This document shows, piece after piece, positions 18,500 through 26,566 of a DNA stretch of 64,000 nucleotides. This DNA is from Archangium sp. (GTDB lineage Bacteria; Myxococcota; Myxococcia; Myxococcales; Myxococcaceae). Within the stretch, counting starts at the first letter, position 1; every line of letters starts with the position of its first letter. The stretch lies in contig JAUXRX010000018.1 in the NCBI GenBank assembly GCA_030681645.1, positions 372,001 to 436,000 of the forward strand, written 5' to 3'. The translations under genes and the position numbers were made by a program. The notes under the pieces are model-generated. The model ran no database searches. It was given only the letters and a program-made list of their open reading frames with translations, and had not been told where the DNA came from.

Positions 18500-19189
18500 A
18501 TGAAGAAGAAGGCAGTGGTGCTCCTCTCCGGTGGCCTCGATTCGACGACGTGCCTGGGCATGGCCCTGCGCGCGGGCTTCGAGCCGGTGTGCCTGTCGAT
18601 CGACTACGGCCAGCGGCACTCCATCGAGCTGGAGCGGGCGAAGGTGGTGGCGAAGGCGCACGGGGTGACGGATCACCGGGTGGTGAAGCTCGATCTGCGC
18701 GCCATCGGAGGCTCGGCGCTCACCGCCGACATCGCGGTGCCCAAGCACGACGACGTGTCGCAGGTGAGCGCGAGCATTCCCGCGACGTACGTGCCCGCGC
18801 GCAACACCATCTTCCTGGGCCTCGCCCTGGGGCTGGCCGAGGTGATCGGCGCCACCGACATCTTCATCGGGGTCAACGCGGTCGACTACTCGGGCTACCC
18901 CGACTGCCGCCCGGAGTTCGTGCGGGCCTTCGAGCAGCTCGCCACCCTGGCCACGAAGGCGGGGGTCGAGGGCGCGCGCTTCACCATTCACGCGCCGCTC
19001 TCGGGCATGACCAAGGCCGACATCGTGCGCGCGGGCACGGCGGCGGGCGTCGACTACTCGCTCACGCACAGTTGTTACGATCCGTCGCCCGAGGGGTTGG
19101 CGTGCGGCCGCTGCGACTCGTGCCTGCTGCGGAAGAAGGGCTTCGAAGAGGCCGGAGTTCCCGATCCCACCTCGTACGTGGGACGCTGA
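18500..19189 (+). CDS. queC: 7-cyano-7-deazaguanine synthase QueC
   Basis: The 229-residue protein has the PP-loop SGGLDSTT near the N-terminus, the DYGQRH motif, and the zinc-binding Cys set HSCYDP...CGRCDSC near the C-terminus. QueC converts 7-carboxy-7-deazaguanine to preQ0 with ATP and ammonia, on the way to queuosine in tRNA. Length is normal for the family. No other queuosine genes are nearby. ATG 18500 is 14 bases after the upstream stop and preceded by GCAGGG. Confidence 0.96.
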   Translation: MKKKAVVLLSGGLDSTTCLGMALRAGFEPVCLSIDYGQRHSIELERAKVVAKAHGVTDHRVVKLDLRAIGGSALTADIAVPKHDDVSQVSASIPATYVPARNTIFLGLALGLAEVIGATDIFIGVNAVDYSGYPDCRPEFVRAFEQLATLATKAGVEGARFTIHAPLSGMTKADIVRAGTAAGVDYSLTHSCYDPSPEGLACGRCDSCLLRKKGFEEAGVPDPTSYVGR

Positions 19190-19195
19190 GCACCG

Positions 19196-19795
19196 ATGAC
19201 GCCCCTGCTGCTTTCGATCGCGCTCGCCGCTGCTCCCGACCCGTTGATCGAGGTCACCACCGTGGTGCCCGACGCGGTGGTCGATCTCCGCTACGCGACG
19301 CCCGACAACTTCATGAAGAAGCAGGTGTACCCGTCGAACGCGCGCTGCCTGTTGCTGGAGCGCAGCGCGAAGCAGCTCAAGGCGGCGGCCGACGTGCTGC
19401 GGGAGAAGGGCTTCCGCCTGCGCCTCTACGACTGCTACCGGCCGCACCACGTGCAGTTCGAGCTGTGGAAGGTGATGCCGGTGCCCGGCTACGTGGCCGA
19501 GCCGAAGAAGGGCAGCAACCACAACCGGGGCGGCGCGGTGGATCTCGGGCTGGTGACGCTCGACGGGAAGGACGTCGAGTTCCCCTCTCCGTACGATCAC
19601 TTCGGCAAGGAAGCGCACCACAAGTACGCCGACGGCCCGAAGGCCGCGCTCGAGCACCGCGCGCTCTTGCGCACCACCATGGAGACGGCGGGCTTCAAGA
19701 AGAACCCGATGGAGTGGTGGCACTACGACCTGCCCGACGCCTCGAAGTACCCGCTGCGCGACGAGCCCTTCGTGGCCCCCGACGCGGGACCCTGA
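19196..19795 (+). CDS. D-alanyl-D-alanine dipeptidase, VanX/DdpX family (M15D)
   Basis: The 199-residue protein has a short hydrophobic leader. The zinc and catalytic residues of VanX-type enzymes are visible: SNHNRGGAVD (His109, Asp116), EWWHY (Glu173, His176) and the conserved Arg in DCYRPH (Arg82). The enzyme cuts D-Ala-D-Ala. No vanH/vanA ligase genes adjoin it, so it more likely serves wall recycling or predation than glycopeptide resistance. The leader suggests export. It starts seven bases after queC. Confidence 0.9.
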   Translation: MTPLLLSIALAAAPDPLIEVTTVVPDAVVDLRYATPDNFMKKQVYPSNARCLLLERSAKQLKAAADVLREKGFRLRLYDCYRPHHVQFELWKVMPVPGYVAEPKKGSNHNRGGAVDLGLVTLDGKDVEFPSPYDHFGKEAHHKYADGPKAALEHRALLRTTMETAGFKKNPMEWWHYDLPDASKYPLRDEPFVAPDAGP

Positions 19796-19881
19796 AATCC
19801 GGGCCGAAATTGCCCGCAAAGTGCAGCGTGCGTTGACACCTCTTCGCGGGAATCGAGCGGTGTCGCGGCCGATCATCGGGA

Positions 19882-21381
19882 ATGCCTCCCATCTCCACGT
19901 CCGTGTTTCCCTCGAGGCGCGAGCTCGCCGTGCGCAGGGCCGAGTCGCAGCTCAAGCGCCTGGGGTTCAGCCCGGGGAAGGTCGATGGCGTCGCCTCGGC
20001 CGCGCTCACGAAGGCCGTGCAGGAATTCCAGACGGCCTGGGGCCTGGCCGCGAGCGGCGAGCTGGACGAGGCGACGAGCCTGAAGCTCACCTCCACCGCG
20101 GACCGGGTGAAGAAGCACGGGCGCGACCTCTACGTTTCGGTCGGTCAGAAATCGAAGGACATCGCGGTGCTCGAGCGGCGGCTCACCCGGCTGGGCTACA
20201 CGCCCGGCCGCGCTGACGGCATCTTCGGCCGCGACACCGCGGAGGCGGTGAAGGCGTTCCGTGCAGACCAGAGCGAGCTGAAGGACGGCCCGGGCGCGCT
20301 CAGCCGCAAGGCCCGCCAGTCGCTGCGCCGCGAGGTCGGTGCGCTCTCGCATCCCCCCGAGCGCCGGCGCCTCGCTCCTTCGAAGGCCCAGACCCGGCTC
20401 GATCGCAGCACCGCGCAGAAGGCCATCGCCGGCTTCGGTGAGGGCGAGCAGGGCGCGCACGTGAAGAACCTGCAGAAGCACCTGCGCGCGGCCGGGTTCG
20501 ATGCGAAGCACGCCGGCGGGCGCTTCGACGAACGCACCACCGGCGCGCTGAAGGCGTTCCAGCGCAGGTCGAACCTCGAGCCGACGGGCACGGTGAACGC
20601 GCGCACATGGAAGGCGCTGCAGAAGAGCTTCATCCTCACCCACTCGAAGGCGAGCCCGGCGCAGGCGCTGCACGAGCGGAGCGGGGCGGTGAAGGCGAGC
20701 GAGAAGCTGCTCAAGCAGCTCGGCTTCAACCCGGGGAAGATCGACGGCCTGTTCGACCGCAGCACGCTCAAGGCGGTGAAGGCATACGAGAAGCAGCAGC
20801 ACGCGAAGGTCGATGGCGTGATCGGCGCGGGTCAGCTCGAGCAGATGAAGAAGCTGACGAAGGGCGTGACCCTGGGGCAGCTGCACCGGATCATGCCCAG
20901 CCTGCCGATGTCGAAGGCGCGCACGTACCTCCCGCTCCTCAACCGCGCGATGGCCGAGGCGAAGATCAACACCAAGCCGCGCAAGGCGATGTTCCTTGCC
21001 CAGCTCGCGCACGAGAGCGTGTCGCTGCGGTACTTCGAGGAGATCGCCTCGGGCGCGGCGTACGAGGGCCGCACGGACCTCGGCAACATCCACCCGGGCG
21101 ACGGCGTTCGGTACAAGGGCCGCGGGCCGATTCAGCTCACCGGGCGCAGCAACTACCGCGCCGCGGGTCGCGCGCTGGGCTTGCCGCTCGAGCGCAAGCC
21201 GAAGATGGCGGCGCAGCCGAGCGTGGGCTTCCGCACGGCGGCCTGGTTCTGGAGCAGCCGCGGGCTCAACCGCTACGCCGATCGCGGCGACTTCCGCGAG
21301 GTCACCCGGCGCATCAACGGTGGCTACAACGGGCTGGCCGATCGCCTCGCGTACTACCGGCGCGCGCTGTCGGTGCTCTGA
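19882..21381 (+). CDS. GH19 chitinase/endolysin-like hydrolase with repeated peptidoglycan-binding modules
   Basis: The 499-residue protein carries up to four PG_binding_1-like modules (about 15-70, 90-150, 185-250 and 265-325), each with the L..LGF.PG..DG.F...T..A(V/L)K.F pattern. A GH19-type catalytic domain follows (about 330-499) with the general acid region AQLAHES (Glu378) and YKGRGPIQLTGRSNY. Such enzymes cleave peptidoglycan or chitin. No Sec signal is seen, so release would need lysis or another export route. Placement beside a D-Ala-D-Ala dipeptidase suggests a cell-wall theme, possibly prey lysis. Confidence 0.9.
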   Translation: MPPISTSVFPSRRELAVRRAESQLKRLGFSPGKVDGVASAALTKAVQEFQTAWGLAASGELDEATSLKLTSTADRVKKHGRDLYVSVGQKSKDIAVLERRLTRLGYTPGRADGIFGRDTAEAVKAFRADQSELKDGPGALSRKARQSLRREVGALSHPPERRRLAPSKAQTRLDRSTAQKAIAGFGEGEQGAHVKNLQKHLRAAGFDAKHAGGRFDERTTGALKAFQRRSNLEPTGTVNARTWKALQKSFILTHSKASPAQALHERSGAVKASEKLLKQLGFNPGKIDGLFDRSTLKAVKAYEKQQHAKVDGVIGAGQLEQMKKLTKGVTLGQLHRIMPSLPMSKARTYLPLLNRAMAEAKINTKPRKAMFLAQLAHESVSLRYFEEIASGAAYEGRTDLGNIHPGDGVRYKGRGPIQLTGRSNYRAAGRALGLPLERKPKMAAQPSVGFRTAAWFWSSRGLNRYADRGDFREVTRRINGGYNGLADRLAYYRRALSVL

Positions 21382-21424
21382 GCTGGATAGAGTCAGGATG
21401 ACTCGACAGGGTCGTCGGGGCTCC

Positions 21425-21982
21425 ATGACTCCGATCACGCTCGAGACGTTGAAGGCGGCGATGGCCCGCGGTGAGGCGTTCACCTTTCGTCCGTTCTACG
21501 GGCACACGCCTCGTGCTGATGGTGCGCTGAGCGACGCGTGCTTTTCGCAGTGGTGGCGATGCCGCTTCGAGGTGGACGGCGTGCGCTACACGACCGCGGA
21601 GCAGTACATGATGGCGGCGAAGGCGCGGCTGTTTGGTGACGAGGCCGCGCTGGCGCAGATCCTCGCGGAGGAAGATCCATCGAAGGTGAAGGCGCTGGGC
21701 CGGCAGGTGAAGGGCTTCGTCGATACGCAGTGGGCAGCGGCGCGTTTCGATGCGGTGACTGCGGGGTCGATCGCGAAGTTCTCTTCGAGCCCTGAGCTGA
21801 AGGCGTACCTGCTCTCGACGGGCGAATCGGTTCTGGTGGAGGCCGCTCCGAGAGATCGCATCTGGGGCATCGGCCTGGGCCGCGAGAATCCGCTCGTGGC
21901 GGAGCCGGCCCGGTGGCGGGGACTGAACCTGCTGGGGTTCGCGCTGGTGCGTGCGCGGGCTGCGTTGTGCAGCAGCGCGTGA
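21425..21982 (+). CDS. NADAR family protein (YbiA-like, DUF1768)
   Basis: The 185-residue protein carries NADAR features: FSQWW, VDGVRYTTAEQYMMAAKARLFGD, and a C-terminal DRIWGIGLGRENP...W.G.NLLG. Members hydrolyse N-glycosidic bonds in ADP-ribose or riboflavin-pathway intermediates, and some reverse guanine ADP-ribosylation. The ATG at 21425 has GGGG four bases upstream; ATG 21398, nine codons earlier, is an alternative. It lies just before the long inverted repeat at 21994. Confidence 0.9.
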   Translation: MTPITLETLKAAMARGEAFTFRPFYGHTPRADGALSDACFSQWWRCRFEVDGVRYTTAEQYMMAAKARLFGDEAALAQILAEEDPSKVKALGRQVKGFVDTQWAAARFDAVTAGSIAKFSSSPELKAYLLSTGESVLVEAAPRDRIWGIGLGRENPLVAEPARWRGLNLLGFALVRARAALCSSA

Positions 21983-21993
21983 TGGGCGGTCAG

Positions 21994-22141
21994 CCTCGAG
22001 GGTGGTGGTGAACCAAGCCTTCGGTCGTGCTCGTCGCGGGCTTGCCACTCGCTTCTGACAAGGACGCGACGCTGACCCAGGCCGGCGGTCCTCCGCGCGG
22101 CAGAGCACGAACGCAGACCTGATTCACCACGCCCCTCGAGG
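21994..22141. repeat. 148-bp element with 22-bp terminal inverted repeats
   Basis: Positions 21994-22015 and 22120-22141 are inverted copies matching at 19 of 22 bases (CCTCGAGG...GGTGAA ends). A weaker inverted match continues inside, for example TCGTGCTC against its complement near 22104. The element fills the gap between the NADAR gene and the TIGR02996 gene and would fold as a long hairpin. It could be a small MITE-like element, a structured RNA or a terminator. No target duplication is visible. Confidence 0.55.
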
Positions 22142-22171
22142 CCGTTCGATCCGGTCACCGACCTCGGCGAT

Positions 22172-24142
22172 ATGGTGAGTCAGATGCGTTCCGAGCTCGA
22201 GGCCGCACTGCTGCAGCACCGCGACGACGTGAAGCGGTGGGCCGTCTACGCCGACTGGCTCGAGGCTGCCGGTGATCCGCACGGTGCGCTGGCGTCGCTG
22301 ATGCTTCGGCGGGAGGCAAAGCCTTCCCGCGCGCTGAGCGAGGCGCTCGCAGCGCAAGCCCCGTTGATCGCCACCCTCACGCCGGAGTCGCTCAAGACGC
22401 TCGCCACCCGCGGCTTTCCCCGGCTGGTGCCGGTGTTCCGGCGCGGCTTTCTCTTCTCCGCCGGCGCAGAGCAGGCGTCGGACTTCGAAGCCCTGGTGCA
22501 CCACCGCAGCGCCGCGCTGCTCGACCACGCGATCCTCGAGGCGGGCACCGAGACCCTCGAGGAATGGTTGTCGACGGTGAAGGGCCCGCTGCCCTGGCGC
22601 CGCCTCGAGCTCACGGCGAACGACGGTGACGAGCCCCTCGACGTCGGCCCCTGGCTCGAACGGTTGCCGTACCTCGAGGAGCTGTCGGTCAGCGTCGAGA
22701 GCGGCCAGGTCGAGTTCGGACCCTCCGCGACGCTGCGCCGCGTTCGAATTCGGGAGGCTCGCCCCCCCAATCTGGCGTCGCTCTTTGGTGCGCGCCTCCC
22801 CTCGCTCACCGCGCTCGAGTTGGTGGCCGACGAGGATTGGCAGCTGGACCCGCTCGCAAGTGAGCTGCAGGCAGGGTGGCCCAAGCTCACCGAGGTGCTG
22901 GTCGAGGGCCGGGTCGAGGGTGAGACCCGGCGGCTCTGCGCGCGTCGTGACGGCCCAAGGCAGGTGGTGGTGCGCGCGGGCGAGGGCTCGCTGGACGACT
23001 TCGCCATCCGCCTCCAGCGGGAGCTGGAGACGTCCTTCGTGGTGCTGCACGGCGAGCTCACCCCCGAGCGGGAGCAGGCCATCACCCAGTTCGCGCTGCT
23101 CGGCGGTGTCACGCGGCTGGTGGCTTTCGTCGGGGCGGCGCAGGGCCTGACGCTGATCCGCCTGCACGGCACGGGTGACGCGCCGCTCGTGCCCCGCGTG
23201 GCACTGCAGCAGTTGGTGAAGAAGGACCGCTCGCTCAACGGCGTGGCGCTGACCCTCTCGTCGTCGAACGATGCAGCGAGCGCGTGGTCGTTCGGCCCAC
23301 ATGTCGCGCGCGCCGACGAGAGACGCAACGTGCTGCCGCTGAGCCGCCGCGACGACGCGTATCACTCGCGCGATCAGCTGACGCGCGAGGTGCTCGACGC
23401 GCTGCTTGGGTACGATCCCGGACTCGACGTGCTCGAGGCGCTGCTGCTGGCGACGGACGCGGCCAGGCCTCGCGCGTTGGTGGGTGGGTTGCCTGCTCCG
23501 GGCGAGCGCGTGCCGTTGTTCACCGATCACGAAGCGCAGCCGGAGGTCGATGAGACCGACGAGTACGACGACGAGGAGGGTGAAGACGCGCTCGACGGGC
23601 ATGGCGAGGATGACGACGACGCCCGGTACGATGATTGGGACACCGAAGAGGCTGACCCGTGGGGCGGGGCTCCCGTCAACGTTCCGGACTACGGCCCTCC
23701 GGAACCCGTCGCCGCTGCGCCTGCGGACGAGGCGATCGTCGAGGATGATCCCGAGGACGATCTCGATCCACCGCTGCACGACGCGTTCACCGCGGACGAG
23801 GAAGAGGTGTGGACCGAGGGGCCCGTGGATCTGCCCGAGCATCATGCACAGCTGCCGGGCGATCCGATCGTCACCGAGCCTGAGCCGGATCCCCAGGGCT
23901 CGGTGGATCCTGCGCTGCTGCCTTGTGCTCGTTGTCACCAACCCGCCGAGACCGCGCGTTGCGCGCGCTGTCAGGAGGAGCTGTGCCGCTCGTGCGCGGG
24001 TCCGCAGGCCCTGATCGCGTGGGAAGAGGGGCTCTCGTTTTCTTGCTCGCAGTGCGTTCCTGAAGCGGAAGGAAAGTTTGTCAGGCCCAACAGGGCTCGC
24101 CCTCTCCCCAACCCTCTCCCCGTCGGGGAGAGGGAGTCATGA
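22172..24142 (+). CDS. TIGR02996-domain protein with acidic region and C-terminal zinc-finger-like Cys cluster
   Basis: The 656-residue protein begins with the repeat-companion motif (VYADWLEAAGDPHG, about residues 25-40) that accompanies leucine-rich or similar repeats in myxobacteria and planctomycetes. The middle has leucine-rich-repeat-like strands (LEELSVSVES, LTALELV). A very acidic stretch (about 465-500) follows. The end carries CARC...CARCQEELCRSC...CSQC, a likely zinc-binding cluster. The last about 15 codons come from a dispersed palindromic repeat (24101-24136), so the natural stop may once have been earlier. Start: ATG 22172; ATG 22184 has GGTGAG upstream and is possible. Function unknown. 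Confidence 0.8.
   Translation: MVSQMRSELEAALLQHRDDVKRWAVYADWLEAAGDPHGALASLMLRREAKPSRALSEALAAQAPLIATLTPESLKTLATRGFPRLVPVFRRGFLFSAGAEQASDFEALVHHRSAALLDHAILEAGTETLEEWLSTVKGPLPWRRLELTANDGDEPLDVGPWLERLPYLEELSVSVESGQVEFGPSATLRRVRIREARPPNLASLFGARLPSLTALELVADEDWQLDPLASELQAGWPKLTEVLVEGRVEGETRRLCARRDGPRQVVVRAGEGSLDDFAIRLQRELETSFVVLHGELTPEREQAITQFALLGGVTRLVAFVGAAQGLTLIRLHGTGDAPLVPRVALQQLVKKDRSLNGVALTLSSSNDAASAWSFGPHVARADERRNVLPLSRRDDAYHSRDQLTREVLDALLGYDPGLDVLEALLLATDAARPRALVGGLPAPGERVPLFTDHEAQPEVDETDEYDDEEGEDALDGHGEDDDDARYDDWDTEEADPWGGAPVNVPDYGPPEPVAAAPADEAIVEDDPEDDLDPPLHDAFTADEEEVWTEGPVDLPEHHAQLPGDPIVTEPEPDPQGSVDPALLPCARCHQPAETARCARCQEELCRSCAGPQALIAWEEGLSFSCSQCVPEAEGKFVRPNRARPLPNPLPVGERES
24101..24136. 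repeat. Dispersed palindromic repeat, family 1 copy A (inside a coding region)
   Basis: CCCTCTCCCC pairs with GGGGAGAGGG around a three-base loop (24112-24134), preceded by CCTCTCCCCAA. Related copies lie at 37062, 42511, 51271 and 54340. Here the repeat is translated as the C-terminal tail of the TIGR02996 protein. Confidence 0.8.
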
Positions 24143-24165
24143 TTCGCGCTGTCCCCTTGTCGTGA

Positions 24166-25314
24166 TCACCCCAGTGCGGCGACGCCGCGGCCCAACTCGA
24201 CCGGGTGGCCGCAGGCCTTCAAACCCCGCTCGATCGCGCTGACCGTGGTGACCAGGTCGCTCTTCGTCACCGCGCCCATGTGCCCCACCCGGAAGTACTT
24301 CGTCTTGAGCTGCGGGTGCAGCCCACCCGCGATCACCACGCCCTCCGCCCCGACGGCCTTGACCAGCGCCGCGTCGACCTTGCCCGGGTAGTAGAGCGCC
24401 GAGAGCGTGTGCGCGCTGATCGCGTGGCTCTTCGGCAGGGGGGTGAGGCCGAGCGCTTCCCACGCGGCCCACATCGCGCCGGCAAACTTCTCGTGCCGTT
24501 GCACCCGCGCCCCGATTCCTTCCTCGACCAGGTGCCCCAGGCTCACGTCGAGCGCCATGATCAGGTTGACCGGCGGGGTGGCGAAGTACGCCGGCTTCTC
24601 CGCCTCGTACGCCTCGTGGATCGGCAGCCACTCCGCGAAGTCGAGGTACATCGACGCGACCGGCTTCGTGCGCGCCTTCCACGCCGCCAGCGCGCGCGGC
24701 CCCGCCACCAGCACGGCCAGGCCGGGCGGGGTGCCCAGGGCCTTCTGCGACGCGGTGAAGGCGACGTCGACGCCCCACGCGTCCATCTCCAGCGCCTCCC
24801 CACCGACGCTGCACACGCCGTCGACCACCACCAGCACGCCGTGTTTCTTCGCCGCCGCGGCGAGCTCCTTCACCGGCGCGAGCACCGCGGTCGAGGTGTC
24901 GACGTGCGTCACCGTCATCACCTTGAAGCCACCGCTCGCCAGCGCGACCTCGACCTCGTCGGCCGTGGGCAGCGCTCCGGGATCGGCGCGCAGGTGCGTC
25001 ACCGCCGCGCCGTGCCGCTCGAGCATCGCGCCGATGCGGTCGGAGAAGTAGCCGCTGTTCACCACCAGCGCCTTGTCACCTTGCTGAACCAGGTTCGCGA
25101 CGGCCATCTCCATCGCCAGGGTGCCGCTTCCCGCGACCACGAAGGGCTGGGCGGAAGGCGCCTGGAACACCTCGCGCAGCCGTTTGATCGCCCGGCCGTA
25201 GGCCTTCATGAACACCGGGTCGAGGTGGCTGCGCGTCTTCTCTCCGAGCGCGCGCAGGACGGAGGGCTCGAACTCGATGGGCCCCGGGATCATGAGGAGG
25301 TTTCGTTCGCTCAT
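24166..25314 (-). CDS. PLP-dependent class V aminotransferase (alanine-glyoxylate/serine-pyruvate type)
   Basis: The 382-residue protein starts with the family's LMIPGPIE motif. It has the PLP Asp in VVVDGVCSVGG (Asp165) and the Schiff-base Lys in TASQKALGTPPG (Lys191). The C-terminal GHMGAVT also fits. Members transfer amino groups from alanine or serine to glyoxylate or related keto acids; substrate choice cannot be set here. ATG 25314 has weak upstream signals. Only 39 bases separate it from the divergent AlkB-like gene. Confidence 0.9.
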   Translation of the reverse strand: MSERNLLMIPGPIEFEPSVLRALGEKTRSHLDPVFMKAYGRAIKRLREVFQAPSAQPFVVAGSGTLAMEMAVANLVQQGDKALVVNSGYFSDRIGAMLERHGAAVTHLRADPGALPTADEVEVALASGGFKVMTVTHVDTSTAVLAPVKELAAAAKKHGVLVVVDGVCSVGGEALEMDAWGVDVAFTASQKALGTPPGLAVLVAGPRALAAWKARTKPVASMYLDFAEWLPIHEAYEAEKPAYFATPPVNLIMALDVSLGHLVEEGIGARVQRHEKFAGAMWAAWEALGLTPLPKSHAISAHTLSALYYPGKVDAALVKAVGAEGVVIAGGLHPQLKTKYFRVGHMGAVTKSDLVTTVSAIERGLKACGHPVELGRGVAALG

Positions 25315-25353
25315 GCGCGAGGTCTAGCACCGGGCTTCTGCTATGGGAGCGCC

Positions 25354-26199
25354 ATGCATCAGCGGTGGCCACTCCGGAGCAAGCCCCAGCGTGTTCAGGG
25401 GCTGCACTACGACGCCGGGTTCCTCTCCCGGGCCGATCGGGCGGAGATCCTCTCGTTCATCTCCACCCTGCGCCCCATCTGGGAAAACCGCTTCTGTGAC
25501 TCGAAGCCGCCCCCCGAAGGGGAGGAGCAGCGCCGCCTGCTGCGGCCCGTGTACTGGCTGGGCAACTGGCAGTTCGCCTGCCTCGACTACTACCGCCCGC
25601 CCCTGGGCCTGCTCGATCGCTGCGTGCAGGCCGAGCCGTTTCCCCCGGTGCTGGCGAAGCTGGTGGCGCTCATCGAGCAGCGCGCCCGGCGCATGTTCAA
25701 GGGCGACGACATGCCCGCGAAGTGGCACCTCAACACCTGCCTGGTGAACTTCTACGGGAGCCAGCTCGAGAACGGGAAGTGGGTCGACACCGCGCGCGTC
25801 GGTGAGCACAAGGACTTCGAGCCCGGTCCCGTCGGCTCGGTGTCGCTCGGTGAGCGCGCGCTCATTCAGTTCGTCTCGAGCCGCAAGCCGGGCACGCGCG
25901 ACTCGGTGGTGGAGCAGCAGTGGCTCGACGACGGCAGCCTGCAGATCTTCGGCGGCGAGCAGTGGAAGAACCGCACCTTCCACCGCGTGCAGCGCGTCGA
26001 CACGAAGGGCGGGCACCGCTTCGACATCCACGTGCCTGACTTCGAGACCCGCCGCATCAACTTCACCTTCCGCTACGTGCCCGATGAGCACGTGCAGCCC
26101 TTTCGCGCGTTGTCCGAGCCGGCCCGGCGCGATGTCGAGGGCTACGTGCGCGAGCTGGCGAAACACTCCCCCTTCTTTGCTGCTGCGCTTGCTCCATGA
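25354..26199 (+). CDS. 2-oxoglutarate/Fe(II) dioxygenase, AlkB-like
   Basis: The 281-residue protein has an AlkB-type core: LNTCLVNFYG, then HKDFEP (His152, Asp154) and FHRVQRV (His210) as the iron triad, and RRINFTFRYVP with Arg at the 2-oxoglutarate carboxylate. AlkB-type enzymes remove alkyl groups from nucleic acids or proteins; others hydroxylate small molecules. The N-terminal about 115 residues are unlike E. coli AlkB, so the substrate is open. The stop overlaps the next start by four bases. Confidence 0.85.
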   Translation: MHQRWPLRSKPQRVQGLHYDAGFLSRADRAEILSFISTLRPIWENRFCDSKPPPEGEEQRRLLRPVYWLGNWQFACLDYYRPPLGLLDRCVQAEPFPPVLAKLVALIEQRARRMFKGDDMPAKWHLNTCLVNFYGSQLENGKWVDTARVGEHKDFEPGPVGSVSLGERALIQFVSSRKPGTRDSVVEQQWLDDGSLQIFGGEQWKNRTFHRVQRVDTKGGHRFDIHVPDFETRRINFTFRYVPDEHVQPFRALSEPARRDVEGYVRELAKHSPFFAAALAP

Positions 26200-26561
26200 C
26201 TGCTCCGTCGCTGGGTTTCTTCGTGAAGTTGCTGGTGCTGGACCGTGTCGCGTCGGCGGCGTTCTACGAGGGCCTGGGCTTCGTCCGCGTCGGGGCTGAC
26301 GCCACCTTCACGCACGTGCGGTGGGAAGAGCATGGCGACGTGATGTTGGTGAACGCGCCGACGGGGGTGCGCGTGGACGGCAAGCGCGGGTGGGGCGTGT
26401 TGCTGTCGTTCACCTCGAAGACCGAGCTGGCGACGATCGCCGAGCGGGTGGCGTCGCTCGCTGCGCCGTTCGAAGGACCGGAGACCAAGCCCTGGCACAC
26501 CCGCGAGCTGGTGGTGACTGATCCGGATGGCTATCGGCTCAACTTCGTTCAGCCGGCTTGA
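26196..26561 (+). CDS. VOC (glyoxalase/bleomycin-resistance) superfamily protein
   Basis: The 121-residue single-domain protein has the VOC pattern: FFVKLLVLDRVASAAFYEGLGF, then the central HxxxVRWEEHGDVMLV segment, and VVTDPDGYRLNFVQ at the end. The family covers metal-dependent isomerases, dioxygenases and binding proteins, so no reaction can be assigned. It overlaps the AlkB-like gene (ATGA), indicating one transcript. Confidence 0.87.
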   Translation: MTAPSLGFFVKLLVLDRVASAAFYEGLGFVRVGADATFTHVRWEEHGDVMLVNAPTGVRVDGKRGWGVLLSFTSKTELATIAERVASLAAPFEGPETKPWHTRELVVTDPDGYRLNFVQPA

Positions 26562-26566
26562 TTCCG

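Noticed and set aside
19196..19795. Vancomycin-resistance gene cluster
   Set aside because: Only a VanX-like dipeptidase is present; no vanH, vanA or vanRS genes adjoin it.
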